From contig CM043964.1 of the NCBI GenBank assembly GCA_014529385.2, positions 3,683,997-3,747,996 on the forward strand: a stretch of DNA of 64,000 bases. The letters are read 5' to 3'. Below the pieces are notes generated by a model. It did no database searches. It saw only the letters and a program-made list of their open reading frames with translations, and was not told the origin of the DNA. Position numbers and translations under genes: made by a program. The stretch comes from Adiantum capillus-veneris. Its lineage: Eukaryota; Streptophyta; Polypodiopsida; Polypodiales; Pteridaceae. Shown one piece after another: positions 1 to 10,251 of this stretch; position 1 is the stretch's first letter; each line of letters opens with the position of its first letter.

Positions 1-386
1 TGGTGAACGGTTTGGCACTCCGTCTATTTGTTCATCTACATTGCATGCACAGTCTTTGAAGAAGACAAGATTTTTTCCACTCACTTACATGGACTAGGTA
101 TATTCATGATTTTGTGTTGGAAGTGGTTTCAAGAATTTTCAACCATGGAGATTCTTGAAGAAGAAAGAAGCACGACTCTAGACGAAGTTGAAGCATTGAA
201 GGAGCCACAGAAGACTTTGAGCCCAAAGAAGCAAGCGTTGCAGACCTTTATGAAGTTCAAGTACCGCACGACCCACACATCAGAGTGGGCCGGCGAAGAG
301 TCCCTTCCAGGATTCCGGATGCTATTGGCGATCTCCCTCGACGCCATATAGTTCGGTACCAGTACCTCACTTTGAAAAGGAGGAGA
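1..386 (+). pseudogene. 3' internal end of an upstream copy of the array-1 retroelement
   Basis: This stretch is a diverged copy of 4650-5047, the 3' end of the internal region of the element that follows. It ends in a polypurine tract (about 375-386) directly before the LTR that starts at 387. The short ORF seen at 4748-5002 is present here but broken by a small deletion and frameshift around 205-215. It therefore belongs to another unit lying mostly upstream of the window and sharing the LTR at 387-2120. Function of the encoded peptide is unknown. Confidence 0.75.
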
Positions 387-691
387 TGTCACGTGACACA
401 TCCAACCCTATGTGTCCGTGGACAAGCTACAGCACGACAAGGGTTCAGTCAGTCCAGTCAGTCTAGATTTAGAAGTGATCTGGCACTTTTGTGAGTCTAT
501 TTGTAGACCGTGCATGCCCAGTCACTTAGTGTAGATGCATATCCTCTCGTTGCACACAACATGATCATAAGCATTCCCATCAGAATCCTTCAGGGGAATT
601 TTTCAGTGCATTTGACCTATTTTTGGCATTTTTTACTTATTAATTTAAGTGACTTTCCAACAAAAGTAGGTAGGGCAATTTGGGTACGAAA

Positions 692-699
692 ATATATAA
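692..699 (+). promoter_or_regulatory. TATA box of array-1 LTR (first copy)
   Basis: ATATATAA in a block conserved with 5445-5452 of the other LTR copy. It is the likely U3 core promoter, with transcription expected about 30 bp downstream. The initiation site is inferred, not seen. Confidence 0.55.
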
Positions 700-928
700 G
701 CAAACCAAAGTTAGCACTAAATGGCAGAAGAGGCAGCAAGAGCTCCACGCTCAGCAGGCACCTTCTCAGCAGAACCCCCCCACGAGACCTAGCGTTTTTG
801 GAGCAGAGCCATCACCTAGCGTTTCATCACCAGATCAGCCAGCGATTTGCTTTTGCAGATTCCGACGACAGCAGCAGAACCTTAGAGCAGCCTAGCGTTT
901 TGCATTTTGCAGAGCAACTGGCGACAGC

Positions 929-1419
929 TATCACAAAGTGATGACGTGGCGGACAGCAGAAACCCTAATTTTTGCCAAAAACCCTAATTTTCGAAAATCG
1001 CGGAGGCTTTTTTTTTTTTTTTAATGATGAGCGACGCGAATCTTGCTTTTCTCCATGACTTGCTTTTTTTTTTAAAAGACTCTCTAAGAGAGAGAGAGAA
1101 CTGATGCTTTTTATTGTAAAAGTTTTTGGGGCTCTGCTTTTGGGCATCCCTTGTACCTTTAAATACGTGGTGAGGGCTTCACTTCTCAGAGCATCTAGAC
1201 GCAGAGTCTGAGAGTGAATCCCGATCCACTCTCTTGTACTTTGAACTGATTAATATAAAAAGAAATACCGAAAGGGGCGCCAGTCTTTGGGGCCAATATC
1301 TCTAGGCACGGAACTCCGCCGGGCCAGTGCAAATCTATTGTGATCTGTGAATTGTTTTGAAGTGGTTATTTGGTGCGGACGCGGTTGATTCTTGACTTGG
1401 AGTGTCCAAGTCTGTTACA
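929..1419 (+). mobile_element. Solo LTR, family S copy 1
   Basis: A 491-bp insertion interrupting the array-1 LTR, flanked by perfect 5-bp duplications ACAGC at 924-928 and 1420-1424. It begins TATCACAAAG and ends GTTACA. It shares with copies 2-4 a TGAYGTGGC box near the 5' end, a TTTAAATA TATA-like box (about 1157), the CATCTAGACGC block and the AATACCGAAAGGGGCGC block (about 1266). No coding sequence was seen. Confidence 0.8.
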
Positions 1420-1429
1420 ACAGCAGCAG

Positions 1430-1760
1430 AATTTCAGCCCTAGCGTTTTTGGTTTGCAGATCAGCCCCGGCGTTTTACAGCTTTACCACGACGGAACAGC
1501 AAGGAGCATTAGCGTTTTCAGTTTTCAGCAGTTAGCACCCGCAAATAAAGTCCCGAACCTCGCAGATCTCACCTTCCCGCAGCAGTTCCTCGCCGCACGG
1601 TCAGTTTCCGCAAGGTTTACATTTTCAGCCCGGAAAACGCAGATTTCAGCATCTGCGTCGTCGTCGTCATCGACATCGAATCAGAATTCAGCAGATAGAA
1701 GATTTGCAGATTTCAGCCCATAGCGTTTTTGGAAAGCAGTAGAAAGATTGCAGATTTCAG
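1430..1760 (+). repeat. Degenerate AGCGTTTT/CAGC short-repeat block in LTR leader
   Basis: Repeated variants of the unit AGCGTTTTTGG..CAG, about 25 bp apart, also present at 780-910 before the solo LTR insertion. The same kind of array fills 5560-5945 in the other LTR copy. The two copies align poorly inside the array while flanking DNA aligns well, as expected for a fast-turning repeat. Confidence 0.6.
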
Positions 1761-2128
1761 CCCGTAGGTCCACTTCATCATCCCCGTCTTCATCGCCGAC
1801 ATAGCCTAGACTTGCATCAGGCTCGTGCATACGGTTTGTACCAGTTTGTGCAATCATAAGTAGACCACTCTCGCCGACGAGAGTGGGGCCTTCGGAGAAG
1901 GGTTTTACAACAGTTTCTGGTGTCGTATCTCTCTTCTCTCTCTATCTCTCAGTCTCACACACTTGCACGCACAGTGTCCATTCACTTTGTTTGTGATCAT
2001 AGCATTCTCTCATGAAGAACGGAAGGCTCTACCTTCCATTAGACCAAAAAGGAACCTTGAGCACAGTTCGGAGCACTCATCTTGAGCAAAGCGCAAACAA
2101 TCATTCCGCTGCACCTAACATATAGTGC

Positions 2129-3529
2129 ATGGTCATCACCAAAAGCGGAATGGATACTTCGCATACAAGTGATGAGCATGAGAGAGGCGACGAAGAATTT
2201 TCCCCACCAAGAGATTTTTCCGACCCTCCCCCTTCGCCATCTACGCCACAAAGTGTATCAAACCCTATGGAGGCAATGGTCAAGCAGATGATGGACATGA
2301 TGGCCAAACAAGAAGAGACTCCCATTGCCTTGGAACGCGAACGCGACGAACGAAAAGAAAGAAAAGACCTAAGAAAAGAAGAAGCGGCAGCAAGACGCGC
2401 GGTCTGAGAGGCCGAGCGTGAGGCTCAAAGAGAACTACGCACTCAAGAGTTGGTTCAACAAGTACTTGCCTCGAAGTTCGAACCAGCCAAAGATCGTGGA
2501 GGTTCCTCAAGTGGCGCGAGCCACAACGCGGATTCCAACAACCCAGTCACAGAGAAGTTGACTTTCAGCAAGTATGATGGTAAGATGGATGCTACGGTTA
2601 TTCATTCTTGGTTGCACCAATTTAATGCTTATTTTGCTACAACTAAGAAGACACGGAATAGCAAGGTATTGACGGCAACTATGTACCTTGTCGGTGATGC
2701 CATCAATTGGTACCACGCGTGGCAAGAAGCACAGCTAGCCGTGCACCTAGAGGAAGCCGACGAACTCACGTCCCTATCCTTCAGTTGGGCTGATTTCCAA
2801 AACAAGCTCAAGGCGCGGTTTATGCCACCTCAGTACCTCGCACAATTGAAGGACGATTGGCGCGCTCTCAAGCAAAATGGTATGCCGGTTATGTCTTTCT
2901 CTAATTGTGTTTTGCAGCTAGGTACCCAATTACGCAAGTCCGATGATGAACGCAAAGAGGCATTCCTTTATGGATTGGACGAGTATATCGAGTACGATGT
3001 CGAGGTGCTCGATCCAATCGATCTCAATAAGGCGGTAGCGATTGCTCTCGCACAGGAGATGAAGCACAACAAGGGAAAGCCTAAAGAGAACAAGACTTCT
3101 ACAAGTACATCGCAGACTTCTCAGAATGGTAAGAACGGTAACTCTTCTAACCAATCTTCCAACAATCTCTCAGAAAAGAATTCTTTCAATGAACCTGGGG
3201 GTAAGGCTAACACAATTGCTAAACCTAAGCTCACTCCATATGAAAAGGTAGCACAAGGAATTTTAGGAGGATACATCACGTCGGAAGAACAAAGCACTTA
3301 TTCTGAGGAAGGTCGTTGTTTTCATTGTCACATTAAGGGTCACATGAAAAGAACATGTCCTAAGCTTGACTCTAATGAATCTAAAGGATCCACAGAACCC
3401 ACTTCGTCTGTCAATGGAATTAATGATAACACGAGTGTGCCCCAAGTTTCTCATGACCCTCCCATTGATGATTCTCTCATTAAATGTTATGGTCATATGA
3501 CGGGGCAACGTTTTGTCATATTGTTTTGA
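2129..3529 (+). pseudogene. gag: Gag of a Ty3/gypsy derivative, one in-frame TGA
   Basis: Capsid/nucleocapsid precursor of a Ty3/gypsy retroelement. The reading frame from the ATG at 2129 is open to 3529 except for one TGA at 2405-2407; both halves are in the same frame. The N-terminal part is acidic/proline-rich then highly charged (ER-rich, probable helix). The central part has a retrotransposon gag domain (WLHQFNAYF, AINWYHAW, FMPPQYL). A CX2CX4HX4C zinc knuckle (CFHCHIKGHMKRTC) lies near 3318-3359, residues about 397-410. It starts only 8 bp after the LTR. No clear primer-binding site is seen between; a TGGTCATCACC stretch overlaps the ATG. The product is probably not made in full because of the TGA. 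Confidence 0.8.
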
Positions 3530-4745
3530 CCCAGGTAGTATGCATGATGTGATCAGTCCCTCTCATGTTGAGAGAGCCCGCCTAGAAGTTGGTCAAAGAT
3601 CTCCTATCGAGGTCTCTGGCTTTGTTCCCGCTATGGACGCTCTCATCACGGAGGAGTGCCTTGATGTGTTGTTTGTAATTCAACAAGCTGCCTTCACTAG
3701 AAGATTTGTAGTCTCTCCTCTCTCAGGATGTGATATGATTTTGGGCATTCGATGGTTTCGTGATGCTAACCCTCTCATTGATTGGGAGGCTAACACTTTC
3801 ACTCTCAATGCCAAAAGTGATTCTCCCATTGTCATTCATGGAGAGGACATTGTTCATTCTCCATCTCTCATTGCTAATATGCAAGACAAGATTGAACAGA
3901 TTCATGAAAAAGAGACTCTCTCGGTCTCTTTTTCTCCAAAGCATGACACACAAGATTTGCATGATCATTTGAATGATAATGATAAGCAGGATGATTTGGA
4001 TGACAATGACAAGCATGATGATTTGCATGATCAAGATGTGATTTCTCACAAGCATGATGATCAAGATGTGATTGTTCACAAGCATGATGAGTTGCATGAA
4101 GATGATGTGATCGTTCACAAGGATGATGTGTTAGTGGATGCTTTTTCTAGCGAAGCTAACCTCGTTGTAGATTCGATCAATCACGAAGAACCGATCTTGG
4201 CTTTCCAATCGAGGTCCAAAGAACCCCCACAGGACGATTCGATCATTCAGAAAGAATCGATCTTGGCTCTCGGGCCTCGGTCCAAAGAACCCTCACAGGA
4301 AGTATTATGTGTTCGCATGATTAGTCAGCACGCATTGATCAAGTGTTTTATTCGTGATCGTTTCCTCTATTTTAGTCAGCGTCTTTATGTGATCCCTTTA
4401 CAAAGGCATGCCATATTGTTCGTTGAGCACGATTCACTCATGAATAAGCACGGATGTATGCGGATTTCTCATGAAAAGCTGAAAAGTATGCATTCAAGGA
4501 AGTCACATTCCATGTCTCTTCCTTGGCATGACACAGTTGTAGAAAGAGCACATGAAAGTATGAGCACCAAGCATGTGCATTTCCGTTGTGAATTGCCACA
4601 GTTGATTGCTCTAGATCATAAGAGAAAGATTCGATCTCATTGTTTGCATATGAACGGTTTGTCACTCTGTCTCTATGTTCAATCTACATTGCATACACAA
4701 TCTTTAGAGAAGACAAGATTTTTTCCATTCACTTTACATGAATAG
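3513..4745 (+). pseudogene. Aspartic-protease-like domain with long His/Asp-rich tail; no RT
   Basis: The frame overlaps the gag end by 17 nt and is shifted by one, with a T run at the junction suggesting a single-base indel. Residues about 6-90 look like a retroviral-type aspartic protease: DPGSMHDVIS at the catalytic position (Pro in place of the usual Ser/Thr of DSG/DTG) and CDMILGIRWF further on. After that there is no reverse transcriptase. A His/Asp-rich low-complexity stretch (3945-4135) is followed by about 190 unrecognised residues to the stop at 4745. The element is therefore non-autonomous. The DPG substitution makes catalysis doubtful. Confidence 0.65.
3945..4135 (+). repeat. Imperfect AAGCATGATGAT-type repeats encoding His/Asp runs
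   Basis: Repeats of about 12-30 bp built on CATGATGAT/AAGCATGAT encode runs such as HDDLHDQDV and HKHDDQDVIVHK. They lie exactly where RT would follow protease in a complete gypsy pol. They are probably expanded by replication slippage. Confidence 0.7.
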
Positions 4746-4747
4746 AT

Positions 4748-5002
4748 ATGTTCATGGTTTTGTGTTGGAAATGGTTTCAGGAATTTTCAACCATGGAGAT
4801 TTTTGAAGAAGAAAGAAGCATGACTCTTGACGAAGTTGAAGCATTGAAGGAGCCACACGAGACTTTGTCGCTTTTGGCACAGCCCAAAGAAGCAAGCTTT
4901 GCAGACCTTTATGAAGTTCAAGTACCGCACGACCCACACATCCGAGTGGGCCGGCGAAGAGTCCCTTCTAGGATTCTGGATGCTATTGGCGATCTCCCTT
5001 GA
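4748..5002 (+). CDS. Short ORF at the 3' end of the array-1 internal region
   Basis: 84 codons ending 45 bp before the LTR. The likely start is the ATG at 4793, as the sequence from MEIFEEERSMTLDEVE onwards is shared with the copy at 144-350. It is charged, with a basic C-terminus (RVGRRRVPSRILDAIGDLP). It may be what is left of a pol C-terminus after deletion of RT and integrase. No domain was recognised. The upstream copy is frameshifted, so coding function is uncertain. Confidence 0.4.
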   Translation: MFMVLCWKWFQEFSTMEIFEEERSMTLDEVEALKEPHETLSLLAQPKEASFADLYEVQVPHDPHIRVGRRRVPSRILDAIGDLP

Positions 5003-5164
5003 CGCCATACAGTTCGGTACCAGTACCTCACTTTGAAAAGGAGGGGATGTCACGTGACACATCCAACCTATGTGTCCGTGTCGACGCCATACAGTTCGGT
5101 ACCAGTACCTCACTTTGAAAAGGAGGGGATGTCACGTGACACATCCAACCTATGTGTCCGTGGA
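5001..5164 (+). repeat. 82-bp tandem duplication of polypurine tract plus LTR start
   Basis: Two near-identical 82-bp units (5001-5082 and 5083-5164). Each contains the end of the internal region, the GAAAAGGAGGGGA polypurine tract and the first bases of the LTR (TGTCACGTGAC). The LTR therefore has two possible 5' edges, 5048 and 5130. The upstream copy (about 345-420) has only one unit. Confidence 0.9.
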
Positions 5165-6302
5165 CAAGCTACAGCATAGCAAGGGTTTCCGTCAAGTCCA
5201 GTCAGTCTAGATTAGAAGTGATCTAGCACTTTTGTGAGTCTATTCGTAGACCGAGTCACTTAGTATAGATGCATATCCTCTGGTTGTGCACAGCATGATC
5301 ATAAGCATTCCCATCAGAATCCATTAGAATCAGTTAGGGGATTTTTCCAATGCATTTAGCCTATTTTACCTATTTTTGACATTTTTCACTTATTAATTTA
5401 AGTGACTGTCCAACAAAAGTAGGTAGGGCAATTTGGGTAAGAAAATATATAAGCAAACCAAAGTTAGCACTAAATGGCAGATGAGCCAGGAGTACAGCAG
5501 GCCTTTGGCAACAGGTCCTCCCCTCTCTCAGCAAGAACCATCAAGCACCCACTAGCATTGGCGTTTTTCCCTCACCCTCAGCCTAGCATTTTCTGTTGCA
5601 CCCTCGCCACCATTGCCTTGGCGTTTTCAGCACTTACCTCGCAGGTTCACACCCTAGAAGCCAGTGTTTTCCAGATCGCCATCAAGCTGTAAAAGCTAGC
5701 GTTTTTCACATCGCTAGAGGGCTGAATATCCAGCGTTTTCAGCATCATAACAGGCTGCGTTTTCAGCCTTCATTCGCATCAAATCAGGCAGCGTTTTTCA
5801 GTGCTATACACAACAGGAACAGCAGCGTTTTTGGAAGGCAAAAATCTGCATTTTCAGCAATACAAAACAGCCTCGAAATCAGCATTTTCCATCGCAGCAG
5901 ATTTCAGCAGTTAGCATTTTTTGGACAGCAGTTAGAACCTTTCTATATTCAGCCCTATTGTCGTCATCGCCATCCCGGTTGTTGTCGTCGACATAGCCTA
6001 GATCTGCATCAGTTTTATGCACCATCATTGTACCCGTTTGTGCAATCAATCGTAGACCACTCTCGCCAACAAGAGTGGGGCCTTCGGAGGAGGGTTTACA
6101 ACGTCTCTAGTGTCGTATCTCTCCTCTCTATCTCTCAGTCTCATACACTTGCACACACAGTGTCCACTCACTTTGTTCGTGATCATAGCACTCTCCATTA
6201 AGAACGGAAGGCTCTCCCTTCCATAAGAACTAAAAGGAACCTTGAGCAAATATGGATCACTCATCTTGAGAAAGTACCACATTCATTCCGCTGCACATAA
6301 CA
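5048..6302 (+). repeat. Array-1 3' LTR
   Basis: Begins at 5048 (or 5130 in the second duplicated unit) with TGTCACGTGAC after a polypurine tract, and ends CATAACA at 6302. It aligns to 387-2120. TATA box ATATATAA is at 5445-5452. The leader part (5560-5945) is a degenerate AGCGTTTTTCAG repeat array. The end block (6050-6302) matches 1850-2120 well. Confidence 0.8.
5560..5945 (+). repeat. Degenerate AGCGTTTTTCAGC short-repeat array in LTR leader
   Basis: More than ten variants of (G/A)GCGTTTTTCAG or AGCATTTTC are spaced about 20-45 bp apart (for example near 5560, 5589, 5623, 5699, 5732, 5757, 5790, 5823). They lie downstream of the TATA box and so in the predicted R/U5 RNA leader. No other repeat in the window has this unit. 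Confidence 0.65.
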
Positions 6303-6399
6303 GAACAATGAAAAACCTTATATATACCTAGATGAATCCAGGATAAGCCCGGATTCGCCCTTGAAGGAAAGTGCATCTAGAAGAAGAAGAAGGTGCAGA

Positions 6400-6993
6400 A
6401 GAAATTCCAAACTTATGGGGTTTTGCTGAGGGGCCTAAATAAGTGAAGGGACACACACTATACTTGCGTAAGGATTGATGACGTGGGACAGCAGTACGGA
6501 TCCCCGCGATTTGTGTTGAATATGACACGTGGCTAGCTATACGGATTTTTCTACAAATTGTGCTGACTAATGCCACGTGGCAACATATGGGTTTTTTCGT
6601 AATTTTCACTCGTAAACTTTGGCAATTTTGCGCAAGCTTTTGAGGTATAGATACTTTTGGAAATTGAGTACTTTTTTAACTTAGGCTTTTGGGGCTTTGC
6701 TTTTAGCATCCCTTGTACTCTTTATCAGTGCCCCTAAGGCCATTCTTTCAAGCATCTAGATGCAAAGCTAGAAGATCTGGACCCAGCAGGGATTGTACTC
6801 TTGCAAATCAATAATAAAGAAATACCGAAAGGGGCGCAAGTCTTTGGGGCCAACGTGTCTTGGCTCGGAACTCGGTTGTCTTCTCTCTCTGTTTTGTTTT
6901 CAAGTTGTTTTGCAGTACTAATAGTGTTGCCAAGTGTGTAGATTGCAGTTATTTTTTGTGTTTCCGTCCGACCTCTCGTCGGAAGTGATTACA
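6400..6993 (+). mobile_element. Degraded LTR, family S copy 4
   Basis: Shares with copies 1-3 the TGATGACGTGG box (about 6476), the TTTTGCGCAAGCTTTTGA block (6628), the CATCCCTTGTACTC core (6709), CATCTAGATGC (6754), AATACCGAAAGGGGCGC (6811) and the GATTACA end at 6993. The left edge and target duplication were not found, so 6400 is approximate. Confidence 0.6.
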
Positions 6994-7717
6994 TCTACAA
7001 CAACCCAGAAACAAACCTCAAGGGGGTCACCTAGCAACTCAAGAGGAGAGCAAAGGACAAGAAGTGTTGGTCGCCTACACCAAAAACTCCAAGAGAGGTA
7101 GAGGTATTACTATGGACTTGCAAAATGCACAAAATAAGCAGAGAACACAATGGAAGAGAGACACAGAGAAAGAAAGAAGAGCCAAAACTCCAACTATACC
7201 AATGCTCTCTGATACCCTCTACGATATGTATACATCTATATAGGGGACCCTAGACTAGGTTGGCTATCCAACTCCCCCATAAACACCCAGGAATCAATAA
7301 CTAGGAACGTCTAGAATACGAAAGTCATAAGCCCCAAGGTGGAAAGGTACATAAGGTACGGTACATATTCGGAACGTCATGTACGTAGTACCGAATGGAT
7401 TTTTTGTTAGGTAAGTAAAATTTGTATGTATTTTTTCTATGCCAAAAACATACAATACGATAAGTACTCTCCCTGTGCAAGGCTCTACAAGTGACTTCTT
7501 GCATCTGTTGCAAAGAAACCTCTCCAAAATAAGGCGCCAAATAACCAAGAACAAGGGCGAAAACAAGCGTTGGATAAGCCTAGCTGTTTTTTTTTTAATA
7601 GAAAATTTTTTAAGAAAGCGTACAGTACAAATCCGTACGGTACGAAACTGTATTGTACGTACGTGCAATGCCGTATGGATCCATACGTATGTCCGGATAC
7701 AACCTTGGGATTAAACC
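6994..7717. other. Unassigned DNA with a GTAC-rich segment
   Basis: No convincing coding sequence. A sequence resembling the complement of an initiator-Met primer site (CTCTCTGATACC, about 7207-7218) hints at a decayed minus-strand Copia edge. The segments 7340-7400 and 7615-7700 are unusually rich in GTAC/CGTAC palindromes. Open frames on the minus strand there look like chance products of the repeats. Confidence 0.4.
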
Positions 7718-8275
7718 CATATGTGAGGTGTGCTCCACAAAACCCGAAAAAGTATGTTCCTAAGTGGGACATCGAACTAAGCGGTAACACACCAAGCAAA
7801 CACGACAAGCTAGGCCTACATGACACACATGACCTAACGTGAGACAAACCACCTCACATATAGCAAGCACAACCACATAAAAACCCTCACTCCCTAAGAT
7901 CCGCCCCTAGGAGATATCTAAGCTTTAGCAACTTAGAGATAAAAACTCTAGCACCCCCTTTCAGCTCCTTGACAAAACACAACTACGGAGCTACTACATA
8001 TGTGAGGTGTGCTCCACAAAACCCGAAAAAGTATGTTCCTAAGTGGGACATCGAACTAAGCGGTAACACACCAAGCAAACACGACAAGCTAGGCCTACAT
8101 GACACACATGACCTAACGTGAGACAAACCACCTCACATATAGCAAGCACAACCACATAAAAACCCTCACTCCCTAAGATCCGCCCCTAGGAGATATCTAA
8201 GCTTTAGCAACTTAGAGATAAAAACTCTAGCACCCCCTTTCAGCTCCTTGACAAAACACAACTACGGAGCTACTA
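7718..8275. repeat. 279-bp direct tandem duplication, apparently perfect
   Basis: Units 7718-7996 and 7997-8275 appear identical base for base, which points to a recent event or an assembly duplication. Each unit carries an internal inverted repeat: ATATGTGAGGTG near its start and CACCTCACATAT about 130 bp later. No gene was recognised in it. Confidence 0.9.
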
Positions 8276-8689
8276 CATAATAATTAAGGGAGAAACCCAT
8301 TTCTCCCAAGTCATAGACAACACCAAGCATAACACGCCTTGAACTGCTATTCACCGGGTCCATTCATCTGAAACTTGCATCCACGTGTTGTGTCTAGAGT
8401 AACCCACAACCACTCAAGTGTTCGAGCATCTCCACCATCCGCAACGGCGGATCACCTAAAGCCAAATGCTATTCCCCGCGAATGGCACCTCTCTTGTCTG
8501 ACACTCCATTTAAGATTACTCTCATTTCAAACGAAGGGAAAACCAATCCAATGGAACTTGTTCGAGACTAACGTCTATTGGATGTGAGTCCAAATCTGAA
8601 CAAAGTGGTCTCTTGACTTCTTTGCCAAAAATTATATCGAATCAACACCATACGCTCAACAAATATAACCATTACGCCAAGATTGTGAA
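8276..8689. other. Unassigned DNA next to a Copia relic
   Basis: Contains a short palindrome GGGAGAAACCCATTTCTCCC near 8288. The rest may be decayed pol DNA of the minus-strand Copia relic that follows, but no frame is convincing. Confidence 0.3.
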
Positions 8690-9165
8690 GTTGCACTGAC
8701 ACGATATAATGCCTGAGACCTCTCCAAAATAGCTTCACCTCTAAAGGGCCTCAAGTCATACACCAAATCATGAGAAGATATCATGTGCCTAGTAGCACCA
8801 TTGTCAATGATCCAATCGTGGAAATTGAACAATATAGACTCCCACTTTTGGAGCCATATGATTTCTGCCTATGCAACAAAGGCAAGGGTCTTCTAGTTGT
8901 TTTAATGCCTCGGTTTACCATTTGTCATAGTGGATATTTTCTCCGCTAATGACTCTTCTCACCAAAACAATTGCAACACCTCTCCGACTTCAAGGTTTCA
9001 TGATCTGCATTGTCTTCAAACAAGTGGTTTGATTCATTTTGGTAAACCCATTGGCAAGTGTACCAGTCACCATTGAATGGAAGACATCTGGGGTTGAAAA
9101 TTGTTCTTGGTCTGCTCCAACACCATAGAAACTAACTCCTCCAGACAGATCACTGGAAAAAAAAA
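8690..9165 (-). pseudogene. Copia gag zinc knuckle plus protease relic
   Basis: Read on the minus strand, about 8965-8995 gives a zinc-knuckle start (CCNCFGEKSH). About 8725-8825 gives a Copia protease segment with WIIDNGATRHMISS, where DNG stands at the catalytic DSG position, followed by a GEAILERSQ-like stretch. Order and spacing fit gag followed by protease in Ty1/Copia. Frames are broken and no RT or LTR was found nearby. It is an old fragment. Confidence 0.65.
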
Positions 9166-9206
9166 CCCTAATACGAGAATGGTTATTGAGATAGAAGCAA
9201 GATGGC

Positions 9207-10123
9207 TCTCACAAACTACTGATGTGGCAAACCCTCAAGTTTTGACCAACTTACTGTAGACAGCCGAGGGGCCAAAAATCTAGAGCAAAAGAAGAAAGCC
9301 CTACTTGCAAATCTTGGTCGAGGGGCCTAAAGCCTTCAACTCAGTAGATCCCGACCAAGGGGAGCTTTTAGATGTCATGATTTTCGTGTGAGATACTTTT
9401 GGACAAGCCAAGGGCCTTTAAATATGTTGTGTGAGCTTTCTCTAGCATTCTAATGCGTGGAGAAGCAAAGCAGAGTTCCCAAGGCTTGTACCTTGTTAAA
9501 GCAATATAAAGAAATACCGAAAATGGCGCCAAGGTTTGGGGCTTCAGCTTTAGCCCATTCGGAGTCAGTTTGACTTCATATGTCAAATTTGACGCTTTGT
9601 AGCCTTTGAGCTGTATTCTGTTGTTAGAGAGCTTGCCTTGACTATTTCCATGAAACCGTCTAGGTACATTGTGTATAGACCTCATCTATAAGTTGCCCGT
9701 GGAGTCAGAATCCAATTCTGGCATATGGCAAAGACCTACATTATTTACTTGGGACCCCCTCAACCCCTGCCAAATGGTCATCTGGTGATACGAAAGTGTT
9801 CTATTATATAGGGGCATGCTACAGTTCAAGTCTTGTCCAATTCGATTGAGCTGACATGCCGCTATGGTCAATTTTGTGTTGTAGGACTTCGTGCACAGCT
9901 GGGCCTCTAGGGTTTTTCCTGAGCCTAGATTTGCTACCCGGCCATATAGAAATGTTCATTGATAAGTTTAGAACCTACCCCTCATGTGCCGTTCAAGAGT
10001 AGAACTCTGCCACTCCATGTCTCTTGCGTGGATTCTCTCTCTCTTTTTGTTCAGTTGTTTTGAAGTGCTAGAAGTCCGTTCCATTCGTTCTTTTGAGCTG
10101 GCACGTGGTGCCCTCCCGTTACA
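9207..10123 (+). mobile_element. Solo LTR, family S copy 2, carrying a ~430-bp insert
   Basis: Begins TCTCACAAAC and ends CCGTTACA, flanked by ATGGC (9202-9206) and ATGGG (10124-10128), an imperfect 5-bp duplication. It shares the TGATGTGGC box, TTTAAATATG (9418) and AATACCGAAAATGGCGC (9509) with the other copies. The block expected directly after 9540 resumes only near 9990, so roughly 430 bp of unrelated DNA interrupts it. No open frame was recognised in the insert. Confidence 0.65.
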
Positions 10124-10251
10124 ATGGGCACACTCTAGAACATTTTGCTACCCCACACAAAGCATCTCCTAGAGCAATGCTTGTATCTTATTGATATGAT
10201 CCCTAGAATGAGATGCATCCATGTTAGTCAATTGCATTTTTGCAACGCAAC

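Larger units (their letters stand above)
387..2120 (+). repeat. Array-1 LTR, shared between two units
   Basis: Starts TGTCACGTGAC directly after a polypurine tract and ends CCTAACA. It aligns with 5048/5130-6302 at both ends, at the TATA box, and through the final 250 bp. It is 1734 bp long because a solo LTR with a 5-bp target duplication sits at 929-1419; without that it is about 1.24 kb, close to the 3' copy. The region downstream of the TATA box is filled with degenerate AGCGTTTT-type repeats. Confidence 0.8.

Noticed and set aside
7294-7668. 124-codon minus-strand ORF
   Set aside because: Its sequence follows GTAC-rich repeats and shows no domain; it looks like a chance open frame.
7765-7780. 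AAGTGGGACATCGAAC as an snRNA upstream element
   Set aside because: It does not match the plant snRNA USE in either orientation, and no snRNA sequence follows.
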